Numbered from the stretch's first letter, positions 26,471-35,226 are shown. The stretch: DNA of 64,000 nucleotides from Paracoccus sulfuroxidans (GCF_007830335.1 NZ_VLKU01000006.1:129001-193000), one strand, 5' to 3'. The notes: generated by a model from the letters alone, not told the origin. Numbers and translations are program-made.

Positions 26471-27054
26471 CCTTGGATCTGTGCCGGGTTGCCGCCCAGC
26501 CGCAGCGGGCGGGCCTCTAGCGCGCGCGCCTCATTCGGGTCGTGGGTGACCAGCAAAAGCCCCGCGCCGGTGCCTGACAGCAGTTCACTGGTCAGGGCGA
26601 TCATGCGGGCCGCCGTCTCGCCGTCCAGTGAGGCGAAGGGCTCATCCATCAGCAGGATATCGGGCTGTGCGGCAAAGGCGCGGGCCAGGGCCAGCCGCCG
26701 TTGCTGGCCCAGCGACATCTGCCGGGGGAAGTGGTTGTGATGCGCGGGCAGGCCCACGCGCGCCATCCATTCATGCGCCTGCGCGACCGAGCAGCCGGTG
26801 GGAATGGTGATGTTCTGCGTTGCATTGCGCCAGGGCAGCAGCGTCGGTTCCTGAAAGATCAGCGCCAGCCGGTCATCGCCGGTGATGCTGCCGCTGAACT
26901 GCGGATCAAGCCCCGCCACGATGCGCAGAAGCGTCGATTTCCCCATGCCCGAGGGGCCAAGGATCGCCAGCCGCTGCCCGCGCGTCAGCGACAGCCGGAT
27001 CGGCCCCAGCACCTGATTGGGGCCATAGGATTTGCCGATGAGGTCAAGCTGCAT
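26467..27054 (-). CDS. ABC importer ATPase, quinoprotein-associated (SsuB/TauB type)
   Basis: A short (195-residue) ABC ATPase: Walker A GPSGMGKST near residue 36, signature MSLGQQRRLALARAF, Walker B ILLMDEPFASLD, and switch histidine VTHDPNE. At 195 residues it is near the lower limit for the nitrate/sulfonate/taurine importer class, lacking the usual C-terminal helices. It forms one operon with the permease (11-base overlap) and the binding protein. Location beside pqqABCDE suggests uptake of a substrate or metal for alcohol oxidation, but nothing in the sequence reveals which. Confidence 0.83.
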   Translation of the reverse strand: MQLDLIGKSYGPNQVLGPIRLSLTRGQRLAILGPSGMGKSTLLRIVAGLDPQFSGSITGDDRLALIFQEPTLLPWRNATQNITIPTGCSVAQAHEWMARVGLPAHHNHFPRQMSLGQQRRLALARAFAAQPDILLMDEPFASLDGETAARMIALTSELLSGTGAGLLLVTHDPNEARALEARPLRLGGNPAQIQG

Positions 27055-27829
27055 CCGACCTCCAGCGATTGGCGCGGGCCTCCCACGGGCGCAGGATCAG
27101 TAGGTCGATGGCCAGCATGACGGCGACGAAGGCCAGCGCCCAGGCCAGCACGCCCGCGACGTCGAAGCTGGAAAACAGCATGTGCAGCTTGAAGCCCACC
27201 CCGTTCGAGCGGCCCAGAAACTCGACCACCAGCACGATCTTCCAGATCAACGAGATCCCGGCGCGGGCGGACGCGGCGATCTGCGGCGCAAGCTGGGGCA
27301 GCACGACATGGCGCAGCCGGTCCATGCGCGACATGCGGAAGGCGGCGGCCATCTCGTCCAGATCGGGGCGCAGGGCGCGCGTGCCCTCGCGGATCATGAC
27401 GGTGACCACGGGGATCTTGTTCAGCGCGACGGCGATGATCGCGGCGGTCTCATTGAGGCCGATCCAGATATAGCTCAGCACGATGACGACCAGCGCCGGG
27501 ACGTTCAGCATGATGATCAGCGCCGGGTTCAGCCATTGGTCGGCGCTCCGGCTGCGGCCCATCCACAGGCCCAGAGCGGTGCCGACGACCATGGCCAGCG
27601 CGAAGCTGCAGGCGACGCGGTAAAGCGTCATGCCTGCATGGAACCAAAGCTCGCCCGAGGCGGCCAGCGCATAGATGCGCGCCGCCACCTGCCAGGGGGC
27701 GGGCAGCGTCTGCGGGCGGTCGGTCATCTGCGAGGCGACCGTCCAGACCAGCAGCATCAGCGCAATCGACACCACCCCGGGCACAAGTCCGGGGGGTGTG
27801 ACGCGGGTTTTGACCTCGGCCTTATTCAC
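27044..27829 (-). CDS. ABC importer permease, quinoprotein-associated (SsuC/TauC type)
   Basis: A 261-residue permease with about six membrane spans, of the BPD type I class that carries nitrate, taurine and sulfonates. The EAA loop is present as EMAAAFRMSRMDRLRHVVLPQLAPQ (residues about 158-182), the contact point for the ATPase. The gene starts at 27829 and overlaps the end of the binding-protein gene by eight bases, and its own end overlaps the ATPase start. The three genes are read toward the pqq operon and converge with it. Confidence 0.83.
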   Translation of the reverse strand: MNKAEVKTRVTPPGLVPGVVSIALMLLVWTVASQMTDRPQTLPAPWQVAARIYALAASGELWFHAGMTLYRVACSFALAMVVGTALGLWMGRSRSADQWLNPALIIMLNVPALVVIVLSYIWIGLNETAAIIAVALNKIPVVTVMIREGTRALRPDLDEMAAAFRMSRMDRLRHVVLPQLAPQIAASARAGISLIWKIVLVVEFLGRSNGVGFKLHMLFSSFDVAGVLAWALAFVAVMLAIDLLILRPWEARANRWRSDAA

Positions 27830-28805
27830 TCTGCCAGAACAACCCGTCAGGCAGGTCGGCGACGCCGCCTGTCAGCTCTTCCCCGCCCAATGCGGCCATG
27901 GTGGCGAACATCTTGCGGGCATTCTCGACATTCACCGGACCGGGTGCGGGAATGCCCGCGCGCCAGCCATCGCGCAGCGCGATGAATTCGGCGTCATCCT
28001 TGGCGTTCATCAGGGGGCGCAGGGCCTCCCACGCGGCATCGTCGGTCGCCAGCAGTTCCTTGGCCTGTTTCGAGGCCTGTGCCAGCCCCTTGGCCAATTC
28101 GGGGTGTTCGGCGATCCAGCTTTCGCGCAGCACATAGCCCAGAAGCGGCGTCGTCGGATCAAGACCCAGATCCTTGGCGGCGGTCTCGACATTGATGATC
28201 TCGCGCATGCCGGCGGCCTGCATCTTGGCCTGGAAATGCCAGAAGTTGATGGCGGCATCGACCTCGCCGGTCTCGGCGGCGTTCATGATCATCGGGGGCG
28301 CGCCGAAGACCTGCTCGGAGGTCTCGGCGATGTCCTTGCCGTCCTTTTCACGCGACCATGCGCGCAGGATCAGCCAGCTTTTGTCGACGGGACCACCGGC
28401 GATGCCGATTTTCTTGCCCGAGAGGTCCGAAAGCTTCTGCACCGGGCTGTCGGCGGGCACCATGACGCCGCCCACGGCGGTCGAATAAGGCAGGAAGACG
28501 AAATCCGACCCGCGCGAACGCTGCTGGGCGACCCACAGCCAGTCCGAGACGATGGTATCGACCTCGCCGCCGTTCATGGCGACCTGCGTGGCGGGGTTCC
28601 CGGCCAGAATCAGCGGATGCAGCGAAAAGCCGTTCGCCTTGTCGAAGCCGCTGCGGCGAATTGTCTCGATTTCCCAGTTGACGGTGCCGTTCTCAAGCGT
28701 GCCGATCTTGATTTCAGGTGTTTCGGCTATCGCGGAGGTTGAAACGCCTGCGCCAAGCGCGAACGACATGAGCCCCAGCATGACGAAGCGCCGCATGATA
28801 TTCAT
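27822..28805 (-). CDS. ABC importer periplasmic binding protein, quinoprotein-associated
   Basis: A 327-residue NitT/TauT-type binding protein. Residues 1-27 (MNIMRRFVML through SAIAET) are a signal peptide. The mature protein begins with a TPEIKIGTLENGTVNWEIETI strand, then GNPATQVAMNGGEVDTIVSD, typical of SsuA/TauA-like proteins. I place the start at 28805, after GAGGAG; an ATG 30 bases earlier would put charges ahead of the signal. First gene of the minus-strand importer operon; it diverges from the LuxR-type regulator at 28993. The ligand is unknown. Confidence 0.82.
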   Translation of the reverse strand: MNIMRRFVMLGLMSFALGAGVSTSAIAETPEIKIGTLENGTVNWEIETIRRSGFDKANGFSLHPLILAGNPATQVAMNGGEVDTIVSDWLWVAQQRSRGSDFVFLPYSTAVGGVMVPADSPVQKLSDLSGKKIGIAGGPVDKSWLILRAWSREKDGKDIAETSEQVFGAPPMIMNAAETGEVDAAINFWHFQAKMQAAGMREIINVETAAKDLGLDPTTPLLGYVLRESWIAEHPELAKGLAQASKQAKELLATDDAAWEALRPLMNAKDDAEFIALRDGWRAGIPAPGPVNVENARKMFATMAALGGEELTGGVADLPDGLFWQSE

Positions 28806-28992
28806 CGGTTTTTTCTCCTCGACCGAGTGGTTCAAATCTGTCCTGACAGACTTCCAAGGCCAATGCGACCTAAGTCTTAAATCCGCCTATGCCGAAGAAA
28901 CTGCAGTCTTGCACCTTCAGTCGGGGGGCTTAAGATACCATATGAATAAGGGCCATTGTGCCCCGACGCATTCGTTTTTTGGGAGGGAAACG

Positions 28993-29703
28993 ATGACCTC
29001 AGCTACAGCGCAAGCGCAGGATCGTGGAACGGTACCCAGGTTATCGGCGGATCGCGTACGTGAAATTCTGATCGTGGACGACCACCCGTTGATGTGTGAC
29101 GCATTGGCGCTGACGCTGAAGATCAGCTTCGGCCTCAAGAACGTCCGCACCGCGCGCAGTCTGGCCGCCGCAGTCGAACAGATCCGCAATCAGGGCGCGC
29201 CCGATGCGGTCATTCTGGACCTGAATCTGCCGGATGCGCGGGGCTCGGAAGGGCTGGTGACGCTGCGCCGCCAGATTCCTGATGTGCCGATCACCATGAT
29301 CTCGGCCGATCTGGAAAACGCGATGATCTCGGCCGCGATGGCGGCGGGTGCACAGGGCTATATCAGCAAATCCCTTGGCCGCGAGGCGCTGGTCGACAGC
29401 CTGCGCCGCATGTGGGAGGGCGAGCGTGTCACCCCCGACGGCTATCAGCCCGACGGCGACAGCGACGAAGACAACGCCCGGACCGAGCTGGCCCGCCGCT
29501 TCGCCAGCCTGACGCCGCAGCAGATGAAGATCCTGCGGCTGATCTGTCAGGGCAAGGCGAACAAGGAAATCAGCTATGAGCTGTCCATCGCCGAGGCCAC
29601 GGTGAAGACCCACATCACCGCGATCATGTCCAAGATCAACGCCCGCCGCCGGACTCAGGCGGTGCTCTTGGCCAACAGCGTGCGGCTGTTCGAGGCTGGA
29701 TGA
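28993..29703 (+). CDS. LuxR-family response regulator near quinoprotein genes
   Basis: A 236-residue response regulator. The receiver (residues about 25-145) has IVDDHPLM, the phospho-acceptor Asp76 in VILDLNLPD, and the GYISKS lysine. The C-terminal LuxR-type helix-turn-helix runs LTPQQMKILRLICQGKANKEISYELSIAEATVKTHITAIMSKI. Start at 28993 has GGGAGGG upstream. It overlaps the FIST-protein gene by four bases, and together with the hybrid kinase forms a three-gene signalling operon. By analogy to ErbR/AgmR/FlhR-type regulators of quinoprotein alcohol dehydrogenases it may control the alcohol oxidation genes. Confidence 0.85.
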   Translation: MTSATAQAQDRGTVPRLSADRVREILIVDDHPLMCDALALTLKISFGLKNVRTARSLAAAVEQIRNQGAPDAVILDLNLPDARGSEGLVTLRRQIPDVPITMISADLENAMISAAMAAGAQGYISKSLGREALVDSLRRMWEGERVTPDGYQPDGDSDEDNARTELARRFASLTPQQMKILRLICQGKANKEISYELSIAEATVKTHITAIMSKINARRRTQAVLLANSVRLFEAG

Positions 29704-30872
29704 ACCAGGGAATGCATGCGGGTTGGCCGGTGCGCAATGGCGACCGGCCCTTGCCGCCCGCGCCGGTCGCCATCTCGGCTGACGCCAATGCGCCGGACCT
29801 GCGGACGTTGCTGGTCGAGGGCATGGCGCCGATTGATCCAGCGCTGGTCCTGCTGTTCGGCAGCCCCGCGCAGGGGCTCGAATCGCTGGTCGCCTCGCTC
29901 AAATGCAAACTGCCCGACCATTGCCGGGTCGTCGGTTGCTCCTCTGCCGGAGAGATCGGCCCGGCTGGCTATTGCGTCGAAACCGTGACCGCGCTTGGCT
30001 TTCCAAGCGCCAGCTTCCGCGTCGGCGTGTGCGAGCTGCGCCATCAGGCGCAGGTACCGGTGTCGGAATGGATGACGCAGCTGCGCGCCTTCCACACCGA
30101 ATTCGACCGCGATCCGCGCCGGTCGCTGTTCGGCGTTCTGCTGGCTGACGCGCAGGCCAAGCAAGAGGATGTGCTGGTCGCGACGCTGGATGCCGCCATT
30201 CCGGGGCTGCCGATGGTCGGCGGCTCAACCGCGGATGGGCTGGGGTTTCTGCCGACGCATCAGGTGGTCGACGGGCGCGAACTGCCAGGTTCGGCGCTGT
30301 TTCTGCTGATCGAGACCGATCTGGCCGTGGCCGAGGTCGCTTTCGCGCATTTCAGCCCGACCGACCGCCGCGCCGTCGTGACCGAGGCCGACAACAACGC
30401 CCGCATCATCTATCGCCTGAATGACGAACCCGCCGCGCAGGAATATGCGCGGCTGGCGGGCCTGTCGGTCGATGTGCTGAACCAGACCGAATTCGCCCGC
30501 CGCCCGCTGCTTTTGCGCACCGGCAAGCGCCACCACGTCCGCGCCATCCGCGCCATCACCCCCGAAGGCGGGCTGGAGCTGATGTCGGGGATCGAGCCGG
30601 GCCATGTGCTGACCCTTGGCCGCGCCATCGACATGACGCGCGGCTTTGCCGAGGCGCTGGACGCCTTGCCGCGACCGCCGATGATGGTGCTGGGCTTTGA
30701 CTGCATCCTGCGCCGCCTGGCGCTGCAGCGCGCCGGCATGCTGGGCCAGATGTCCGAGCTGTTCGCGCGCTACCGGGTCGCCGGGATCAACACTTTCGGC
30801 GAACAACACAGCGGGATGCATGTGAACCAGACCTTCGTGGGCATGGCCCTGATGCCGCCGTTATCCGCATGA
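29700..30872 (+). CDS. FIST-domain sensor protein
   Basis: A 390-residue cytoplasmic protein with FIST N and FIST C domains and nothing else. Recognisable elements are VGCSSAGEIGPAGY (residues about 75-90), GLPMVGGSTADGLGFLPTHQVVDGREL in the centre, and near the end GINTFGEQHSGMHVNQTFVG. FIST domains are predicted small-ligand sensors, with amino acids proposed as ligands. In many bacteria FIST is fused to a histidine kinase or encoded beside one; here it sits between the response regulator and the hybrid kinase, overlapping each by four bases, so it is likely the input module of that pathway. Confidence 0.85.
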   Translation: MNQGMHAGWPVRNGDRPLPPAPVAISADANAPDLRTLLVEGMAPIDPALVLLFGSPAQGLESLVASLKCKLPDHCRVVGCSSAGEIGPAGYCVETVTALGFPSASFRVGVCELRHQAQVPVSEWMTQLRAFHTEFDRDPRRSLFGVLLADAQAKQEDVLVATLDAAIPGLPMVGGSTADGLGFLPTHQVVDGRELPGSALFLLIETDLAVAEVAFAHFSPTDRRAVVTEADNNARIIYRLNDEPAAQEYARLAGLSVDVLNQTEFARRPLLLRTGKRHHVRAIRAITPEGGLELMSGIEPGHVLTLGRAIDMTRGFAEALDALPRPPMMVLGFDCILRRLALQRAGMLGQMSELFARYRVAGINTFGEQHSGMHVNQTFVGMALMPPLSA

Positions 30873-32200
30873 GCATGCTTTTGAGGGCGGATGACAGCGA
30901 TGCCCGGCGTGTCCAGAAACTGTCGAAGATCTCCGAGGTCCTGATCTCGCGCGTGGACCGGCTTGAGGAAAGCCGGGGCTCTGCCTGGTCGACCTTTCAG
31001 GCCGCCGCCGCGCTGGAGCAGGAGATCAAGGCCCGCACCCGCGATCTGGAAAAGGCCATGGCGGACCTGTCCGAGCGCAACCGTGAACTGGCCGTCGCCC
31101 GGGCCCATGCCGAAGAGGCCAACCGCTCGAAAACCCGGTTCCTGCGTGCGGCGAGCCATGATCTGCTGCAACCGCTGAGCGCGGCCAAGCTGTTCCTGTC
31201 GGCGCTCAGTGACACCCAGCTGGACCCTTTGCAGCAAGAGCTGACAGGCCGTCTGGCGGGGGCCTTCGAGTCGGTCGAAGAGCTGATGCACGCGGTACTG
31301 GACATCTCGCGACTGGACAGCCAGCGCATCGAATTCCAGCTGAAACCCGTGCATCTCAGCGAGCTGTTCCGGCGGCTGGCCATCGAATATGCGCCGATGG
31401 CGGAAAGCAAGGGGCTGCGCCTCAGCTTCGCGCCGACCTCGGCCATCGTGGAAAGCGACCCGACCTTCTTGCGGCGGATCGCGCAGAACCTCGTGTCCAA
31501 CGCGCTGAAATATACCGACAAGGGCGGTGTGCTGGTGGGCGTGCGTCGCAGGGGCGGGCGCGCCTGGCTTGAGGTGCTGGACACCGGCATCGGCATCGCC
31601 GCACCCGACCGCGCGCGCATCTTCGACGAATTCCAGCGCGTCGGCCGCGAAGGCGGCGCGCCGGGCATGGGCCTCGGCCTCTCGATCGTGCGCCGGGCCT
31701 GCGCCAAGCTGGGCCACCGCATCGCGCTGGACAGTGAGCCGGGGCGCGGCACGGTCTTCCGCGTCAGCCTGCCCACGGTCACGCCGGAAACCGAACGCGG
31801 CCTGTATGAGCCGAATCAGAACAGCAGCTCGTTGCGGGGGCGGGTCGTGCTGGTGATCGAAAACGATACCGCCATGCGCCGTGCCTATCAGCTGATCCTG
31901 GTCGAGCGGCTGGGCATGGTCGCGCGCATCGCGGGCGGCATCGCCGAGGCGCTGGCCCTGACCGGGGAAGAGCCGCCGGACATGATCATCGCCGATTACA
32001 ACCTCGACAATGACGAAAACGGGCTGCAGGCCATTCGGGAATTGCGCGCCGCCGTGCATCAGATGGTCCCGGCGATCATCATCTCGGCCAGGCGCGACCC
32101 CGAGATCCACCGCGCGGGGCTGGAGATGGACGTGCCGGTGCTGGAAAAGCCCGTCCGCCCCGAGGATCTGCAAAGCATGCTGCGCAGCATGATCACATAA
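30869..32200 (+). CDS. Hybrid histidine kinase with C-terminal receiver
   Basis: A 443-residue soluble kinase without membrane spans. Residues 45-85 form a coiled coil. The phosphorylated histidine is His97 in AASHDLLQPLSA. ATPase boxes follow: NLVSNALKYTDKGG, DTGIGI, GMGLGLSIV and GRGTVF. A receiver domain occupies residues about 325-440 with Asp376 in MIIADYNLDN. The N-terminal sensing domain seen in relatives such as NahK/ErcS is missing; the FIST protein encoded just upstream probably takes its place. The operon pairing is regulator, sensor, kinase. Start in an ATGA overlap with the FIST gene. Confidence 0.87.
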   Translation: MSMLLRADDSDARRVQKLSKISEVLISRVDRLEESRGSAWSTFQAAAALEQEIKARTRDLEKAMADLSERNRELAVARAHAEEANRSKTRFLRAASHDLLQPLSAAKLFLSALSDTQLDPLQQELTGRLAGAFESVEELMHAVLDISRLDSQRIEFQLKPVHLSELFRRLAIEYAPMAESKGLRLSFAPTSAIVESDPTFLRRIAQNLVSNALKYTDKGGVLVGVRRRGGRAWLEVLDTGIGIAAPDRARIFDEFQRVGREGGAPGMGLGLSIVRRACAKLGHRIALDSEPGRGTVFRVSLPTVTPETERGLYEPNQNSSSLRGRVVLVIENDTAMRRAYQLILVERLGMVARIAGGIAEALALTGEEPPDMIIADYNLDNDENGLQAIRELRAAVHQMVPAIIISARRDPEIHRAGLEMDVPVLEKPVRPEDLQSMLRSMIT

Positions 32201-32278
32201 GACGAAAGGCGCAGGACCCGAACGGCGCACTTTCGCAACGCCCCCCGCAAGGGCAAGTTTTCCGAAGGGGAGAGCAAG

Positions 32279-32887
32279 ATGAAATTCCTTCAGAATCTGG
32301 CGCTGGTTCTGGCGCTTGGCAGCGGAGCCGCCATGGCCGATGAGGCGGGCGATCTGGTCTTTGCCGAACGCGGGCCATGGCAGTTGGGCGACAAGGGCGT
32401 CGAATGGGTGATCACGCAGGAAGGCCCCGCCGCGACGGGCTTTACCGCAGTCCAGAACGGCAAGCTGTTGCTGGAAGAGGTCAAGGACCCCGCAGATGGC
32501 GCGACGGTGCTGCAACTCAGCGAGGAAAGCACCCGCGCGCATCGCAAGATCGGGCCGTTCCCCGTCTCGGCGGGCGATCCGACGCTGGTCTTCTTTCTGG
32601 AAAACACCTCGCGCGACATGGCGGCGATCACCGGCGGCAGCCCGTTCTATATCCGCAACCGGCTGAAAGATGCGCTGTTCCGGGGCGGCAAGGTCCTTGA
32701 AGAGGACGGCTTCAAGGTGGCCGAATTCACGCCCTTCGCGGGTGACCCGAACGCCGACCGGATGGGCGCGTTCAAGGATCTGACGCTGCGCTTCTACCTC
32801 AAGGACCCCAGTCAGCCCATTCCCCGCATGGTCGCGCAGACCCCGGGCGGAGAGCCGCCCTATCGCAACGAACTGGTGATGAAATGA
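32279..32887 (+). CDS. Secreted protein of unknown function in the quinoprotein region
   Basis: A 202-residue protein with a clear signal peptide (MKFLQNLALVLALGSGAAMA, cleavage near residue 20). I do not recognise the family. The mature protein contains no cysteine and has mixed strand patterns, with conserved-looking segments RKIGPFPVSAGDPTLVFFLE and GGSPFYIRNRLKDALFRGG. It begins 78 bases after the hybrid kinase gene, with GGGGAGAG before the ATG, and overlaps the next secreted small protein by four bases. Position suggests a periplasmic accessory of alcohol oxidation; that is inference only. Confidence 0.7.
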   Translation: MKFLQNLALVLALGSGAAMADEAGDLVFAERGPWQLGDKGVEWVITQEGPAATGFTAVQNGKLLLEEVKDPADGATVLQLSEESTRAHRKIGPFPVSAGDPTLVFFLENTSRDMAAITGGSPFYIRNRLKDALFRGGKVLEEDGFKVAEFTPFAGDPNADRMGAFKDLTLRFYLKDPSQPIPRMVAQTPGGEPPYRNELVMK

Positions 32888-33225
32888 AACCCGTGCTTCT
32901 TCTGCCCTTTGCGCTGGCCGCCTTTGCGGGCATGGCCGGGGCGCAGGCGGTCAACGATTATCCCACCAATGCGCGCGCCGATTACGTCTTCGTCTGCATG
33001 GCGACGAACGGCCAGACGCGCGATGTTCTGGACAAATGCTCTTGCGCCATCGACCAGATCGCGACCGTCCTGCCCTATGATGATTACGTCAGCGCCGAGA
33101 CCGTCCTGCGCATGCGCCAGACCACGGGCGAACGCACGGGCATGTTCCGGCAGGGCGCGATGATGACCGACATTCTGTCCCATTATCGCCGCGCCGAGGC
33201 CGAGGCCGAGATCCTCTGTTTCTGA
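32884..33225 (+). CDS. Small secreted cysteine-containing protein of unknown function
   Basis: A 113-residue protein with a signal peptide (cleavage after GMAGAQA, near residue 21). The mature part has four cysteines: one in VFVCMA, two in DKCSCAI, and one at the extreme C-terminus (EILCF). The CxC pair and the outer cysteines could form disulfides or hold a metal. I do not recognise a named family. It overlaps the upstream secreted protein gene (ATGA), so the two are probably made together and may work together in the periplasm. Confidence 0.7.
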   Translation: MKPVLLLPFALAAFAGMAGAQAVNDYPTNARADYVFVCMATNGQTRDVLDKCSCAIDQIATVLPYDDYVSAETVLRMRQTTGERTGMFRQGAMMTDILSHYRRAEAEAEILCF

Positions 33226-33291
33226 CCGCGCGCTCTGGACAAAGACGCGGCTTCGCGGTTCCCTTGCCGTCGAAATTCAGGAGGGAACGCA

Positions 33292-34074
33292 ATGGATCTG
33301 GGTATCAGGGGCAAGACCGGGCTGGTCTGTGCGGCATCGAAGGGCCTGGGCCGGGGCTGTGCCGAGGCCTTGGCCGAAGCCGGGGTCGATCTGGTCATCA
33401 ACGCGCGCGGGGCCGAGGCGCTTGAGGCCACCGCCGCCGAGATTGCCGCGAAACATGGCGTCAAGGTCACTCCGGTCGCGGCTGACATCACCACCGATGA
33501 AGGCCGCGCGCGTGTGCTGGACGCTTTGGGTGGGCAGGCCGATATTCTGGTGACCAATGCGGGCGGCCCGCCTCCGGGCAACTGGACCGACTGGTCGCGC
33601 GATGATTTCATCAAGGCCATCGACGCCAATATGCTGACCGCCATCGCGCTGATGCAGGCGCTGGTGCCGGGCATGATCGAACGGAAATGGGGCAGGGTGG
33701 TCAACATCACCTCGCAATCGGTGCGCACGCCGATCTCGGTTCTGGGGCTGTCGAACACGGCGCGGGCGGGTCTGACCGGCTTTGTCGCGGGCATGTCGCG
33801 GCAGGTCGCACCGCATGGCGTCGCGGTGAACAACCTGCTGCCGGGCATCCATGCGACCGACCGCGCGGTCAGCCTTGATACCGGCGTCGCCAAGGCCGAG
33901 GGCATCAGCCTTGAGGAGGCGCGCATCCGGCGCGAAGCCTCGATCCCCACGCGGACCTATGGGCTGGCCGAGGATTTCGGCGCGACCTGCGCTTTCATGT
34001 GCAGCCAGCATGCGCGGTTCATGATCGGGCAGAACGTCCTGCTGGATGGCGGCGCGTCGAACAGCGCGATCTGA
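33292..34074 (+). CDS. SDR-family oxidoreductase with altered catalytic motif
   Basis: A 260-residue short-chain dehydrogenase/reductase fold protein. The NAD(P) loop is CAASKGLGRGC near residue 15 (TGxxxGxG variant), and NAG in LVTNAGGPPPG is intact. The catalytic YxxxK is not: the expected position reads SNTAR in LGLSNTARAGLTG, giving Ser and Arg instead of Tyr and Lys. This subgroup, annotated as 3-oxoacyl-ACP reductase-like, is widespread, and the reaction is unclear. GGAGGGAAC precedes the ATG. A GC hairpin at 34097-34114 may end its transcript. Confidence 0.82.
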   Translation: MDLGIRGKTGLVCAASKGLGRGCAEALAEAGVDLVINARGAEALEATAAEIAAKHGVKVTPVAADITTDEGRARVLDALGGQADILVTNAGGPPPGNWTDWSRDDFIKAIDANMLTAIALMQALVPGMIERKWGRVVNITSQSVRTPISVLGLSNTARAGLTGFVAGMSRQVAPHGVAVNNLLPGIHATDRAVSLDTGVAKAEGISLEEARIRREASIPTRTYGLAEDFGATCAFMCSQHARFMIGQNVLLDGGASNSAI

Positions 34075-34096
34075 TCTCTGACTTGCGAGAAGGGGG

Positions 34097-34114
34097 CCGG
34101 GCTGTTACGCCCGG
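34097..34114 (+). terminator. Short hairpin after the SDR gene
   Basis: CCGGGC and GCCCGG pair around a six-base loop 23 bases after the SDR stop codon. No T-run follows, so termination is uncertain. Confidence 0.35.
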
Positions 34115-34146
34115 ACCGCTTTGACAGAAACGGACGGCAAGTACGT

Positions 34147-35226
34147 ATGGCCGCAGCTTCGCGCCTTGAGGTCCGCAACCTCACCCGCATCTTCGACGGC
34201 AAGACCGTGGTGGACGACGCCTCGTTCGAGGTGCGCGCGGGCGAGGTCGCCTGCCTGCTGGGCCCCTCGGGCTGCGGCAAGTCGACGACGCTGCGGATGA
34301 TCGCTGGCGTCGACATGCAGGACAGCGGCCAGATCCTTGTGGACGGCTCCGTTATCTGCGGCGCGGGCACCCGCGTCCCGCCCGAGCGGCGCGGGATCGG
34401 CCTGATGTTTCAGGATTTCGCCCTGTTTCCGCATCTGTCCGTGGCCGATAATGTGGCCTTCGGTCTGAAGGGCGGCGCGCGCGCCAACCGCAACCGGGTG
34501 GCCGAACTGCTGGATCAGGTGCATCTGACCCGCCACCGCGACAGCTATCCCCATGCGCTGTCGGGGGGTGAGCAGCAGCGGGTCGCTTTGGCCCGTGCGC
34601 TGGCGCCGCGCCCCAGCATCATGCTGATGGACGAGCCCTTCTCGGGTCTGGATGAGCGGCTGCGCGACGGCATCCGCGATGAGACGCTGGCGATCCTGAA
34701 GGATGCGGGCGCGGCGGTCCTTCTGGTCACGCATGAGCCGCATGAGGCGATGCGCATGGCCGACCAGATCCTGCTGATGCGCGACGGGCGGATCGTGCAG
34801 CGTGGCGCGCCTTACAATATCTATAACGCTCCGGTCGACCGCGCGGCGGCGGCGTTCTTTTCCGACATCAACATTCTGGTCGGGACGGTGCAGGGCGCGC
34901 TGACCAAGACGCCCTTCGGCGATTTTCTGGCCCCCGGCGTGCCCGATGGCCGCGAGGTCGAGATCGTCATTCGCCCGCAGCATCTGAAGATCGACTTTCA
35001 CCGCAACGGGCATGGCCCGGTCCCCACCGCTGAAAACGGCACGGCCGCGCATGGCACCGTGGTCCGCGCGCGGTTTCTGGGCCGAGATTCACTGGTCGAG
35101 TTTCGCATGGATTACGACGGCAGCGTGCTGAACGCGACGGTGCCGGGGGTCTTCCTGCCAAAGCCTGATACGACCATGTGGCTGATGTTGCGCCGCGACC
35201 GGGTCTTCGTCTTCCCGCGCGGCTAG
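34147..35226 (+). CDS. ABC transporter ATPase (FbpC/PotA-like), no permease nearby
   Basis: A 359-residue importer-type ATPase. Walker A is GPSGCGKST, signature LSGGEQQRVALARAL, Walker B IMLMDEPFSGLD, switch histidine VTHEPHE. The C-terminal 110 residues form a TOBE/OB-fold regulatory domain (VEIVIRPQHLKID onward), typical of iron(III), polyamine or sugar importers. It is alone: no binding protein or permease is encoded beside it, so partners must lie elsewhere. Convergent with the membrane protein at 35223, the two overlapping by four bases. Confidence 0.82.
   Translation: MAAASRLEVRNLTRIFDGKTVVDDASFEVRAGEVACLLGPSGCGKSTTLRMIAGVDMQDSGQILVDGSVICGAGTRVPPERRGIGLMFQDFALFPHLSVADNVAFGLKGGARANRNRVAELLDQVHLTRHRDSYPHALSGGEQQRVALARALAPRPSIMLMDEPFSGLDERLRDGIRDETLAILKDAGAAVLLVTHEPHEAMRMADQILLMRDGRIVQRGAPYNIYNAPVDRAAAAFFSDINILVGTVQGALTKTPFGDFLAPGVPDGREVEIVIRPQHLKIDFHRNGHGPVPTAENGTAAHGTVVRARFLGRDSLVEFRMDYDGSVLNATVPGVFLPKPDTTMWLMLRRDRVFVFPRG

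Noticed and set aside
28909..28936. TTGCAC-N16-TAAGAT as promoter of the LuxR-type regulator
   Set aside because: Only 3 of 6 and 4 of 6 matches to the consensus; not enough to support a call.
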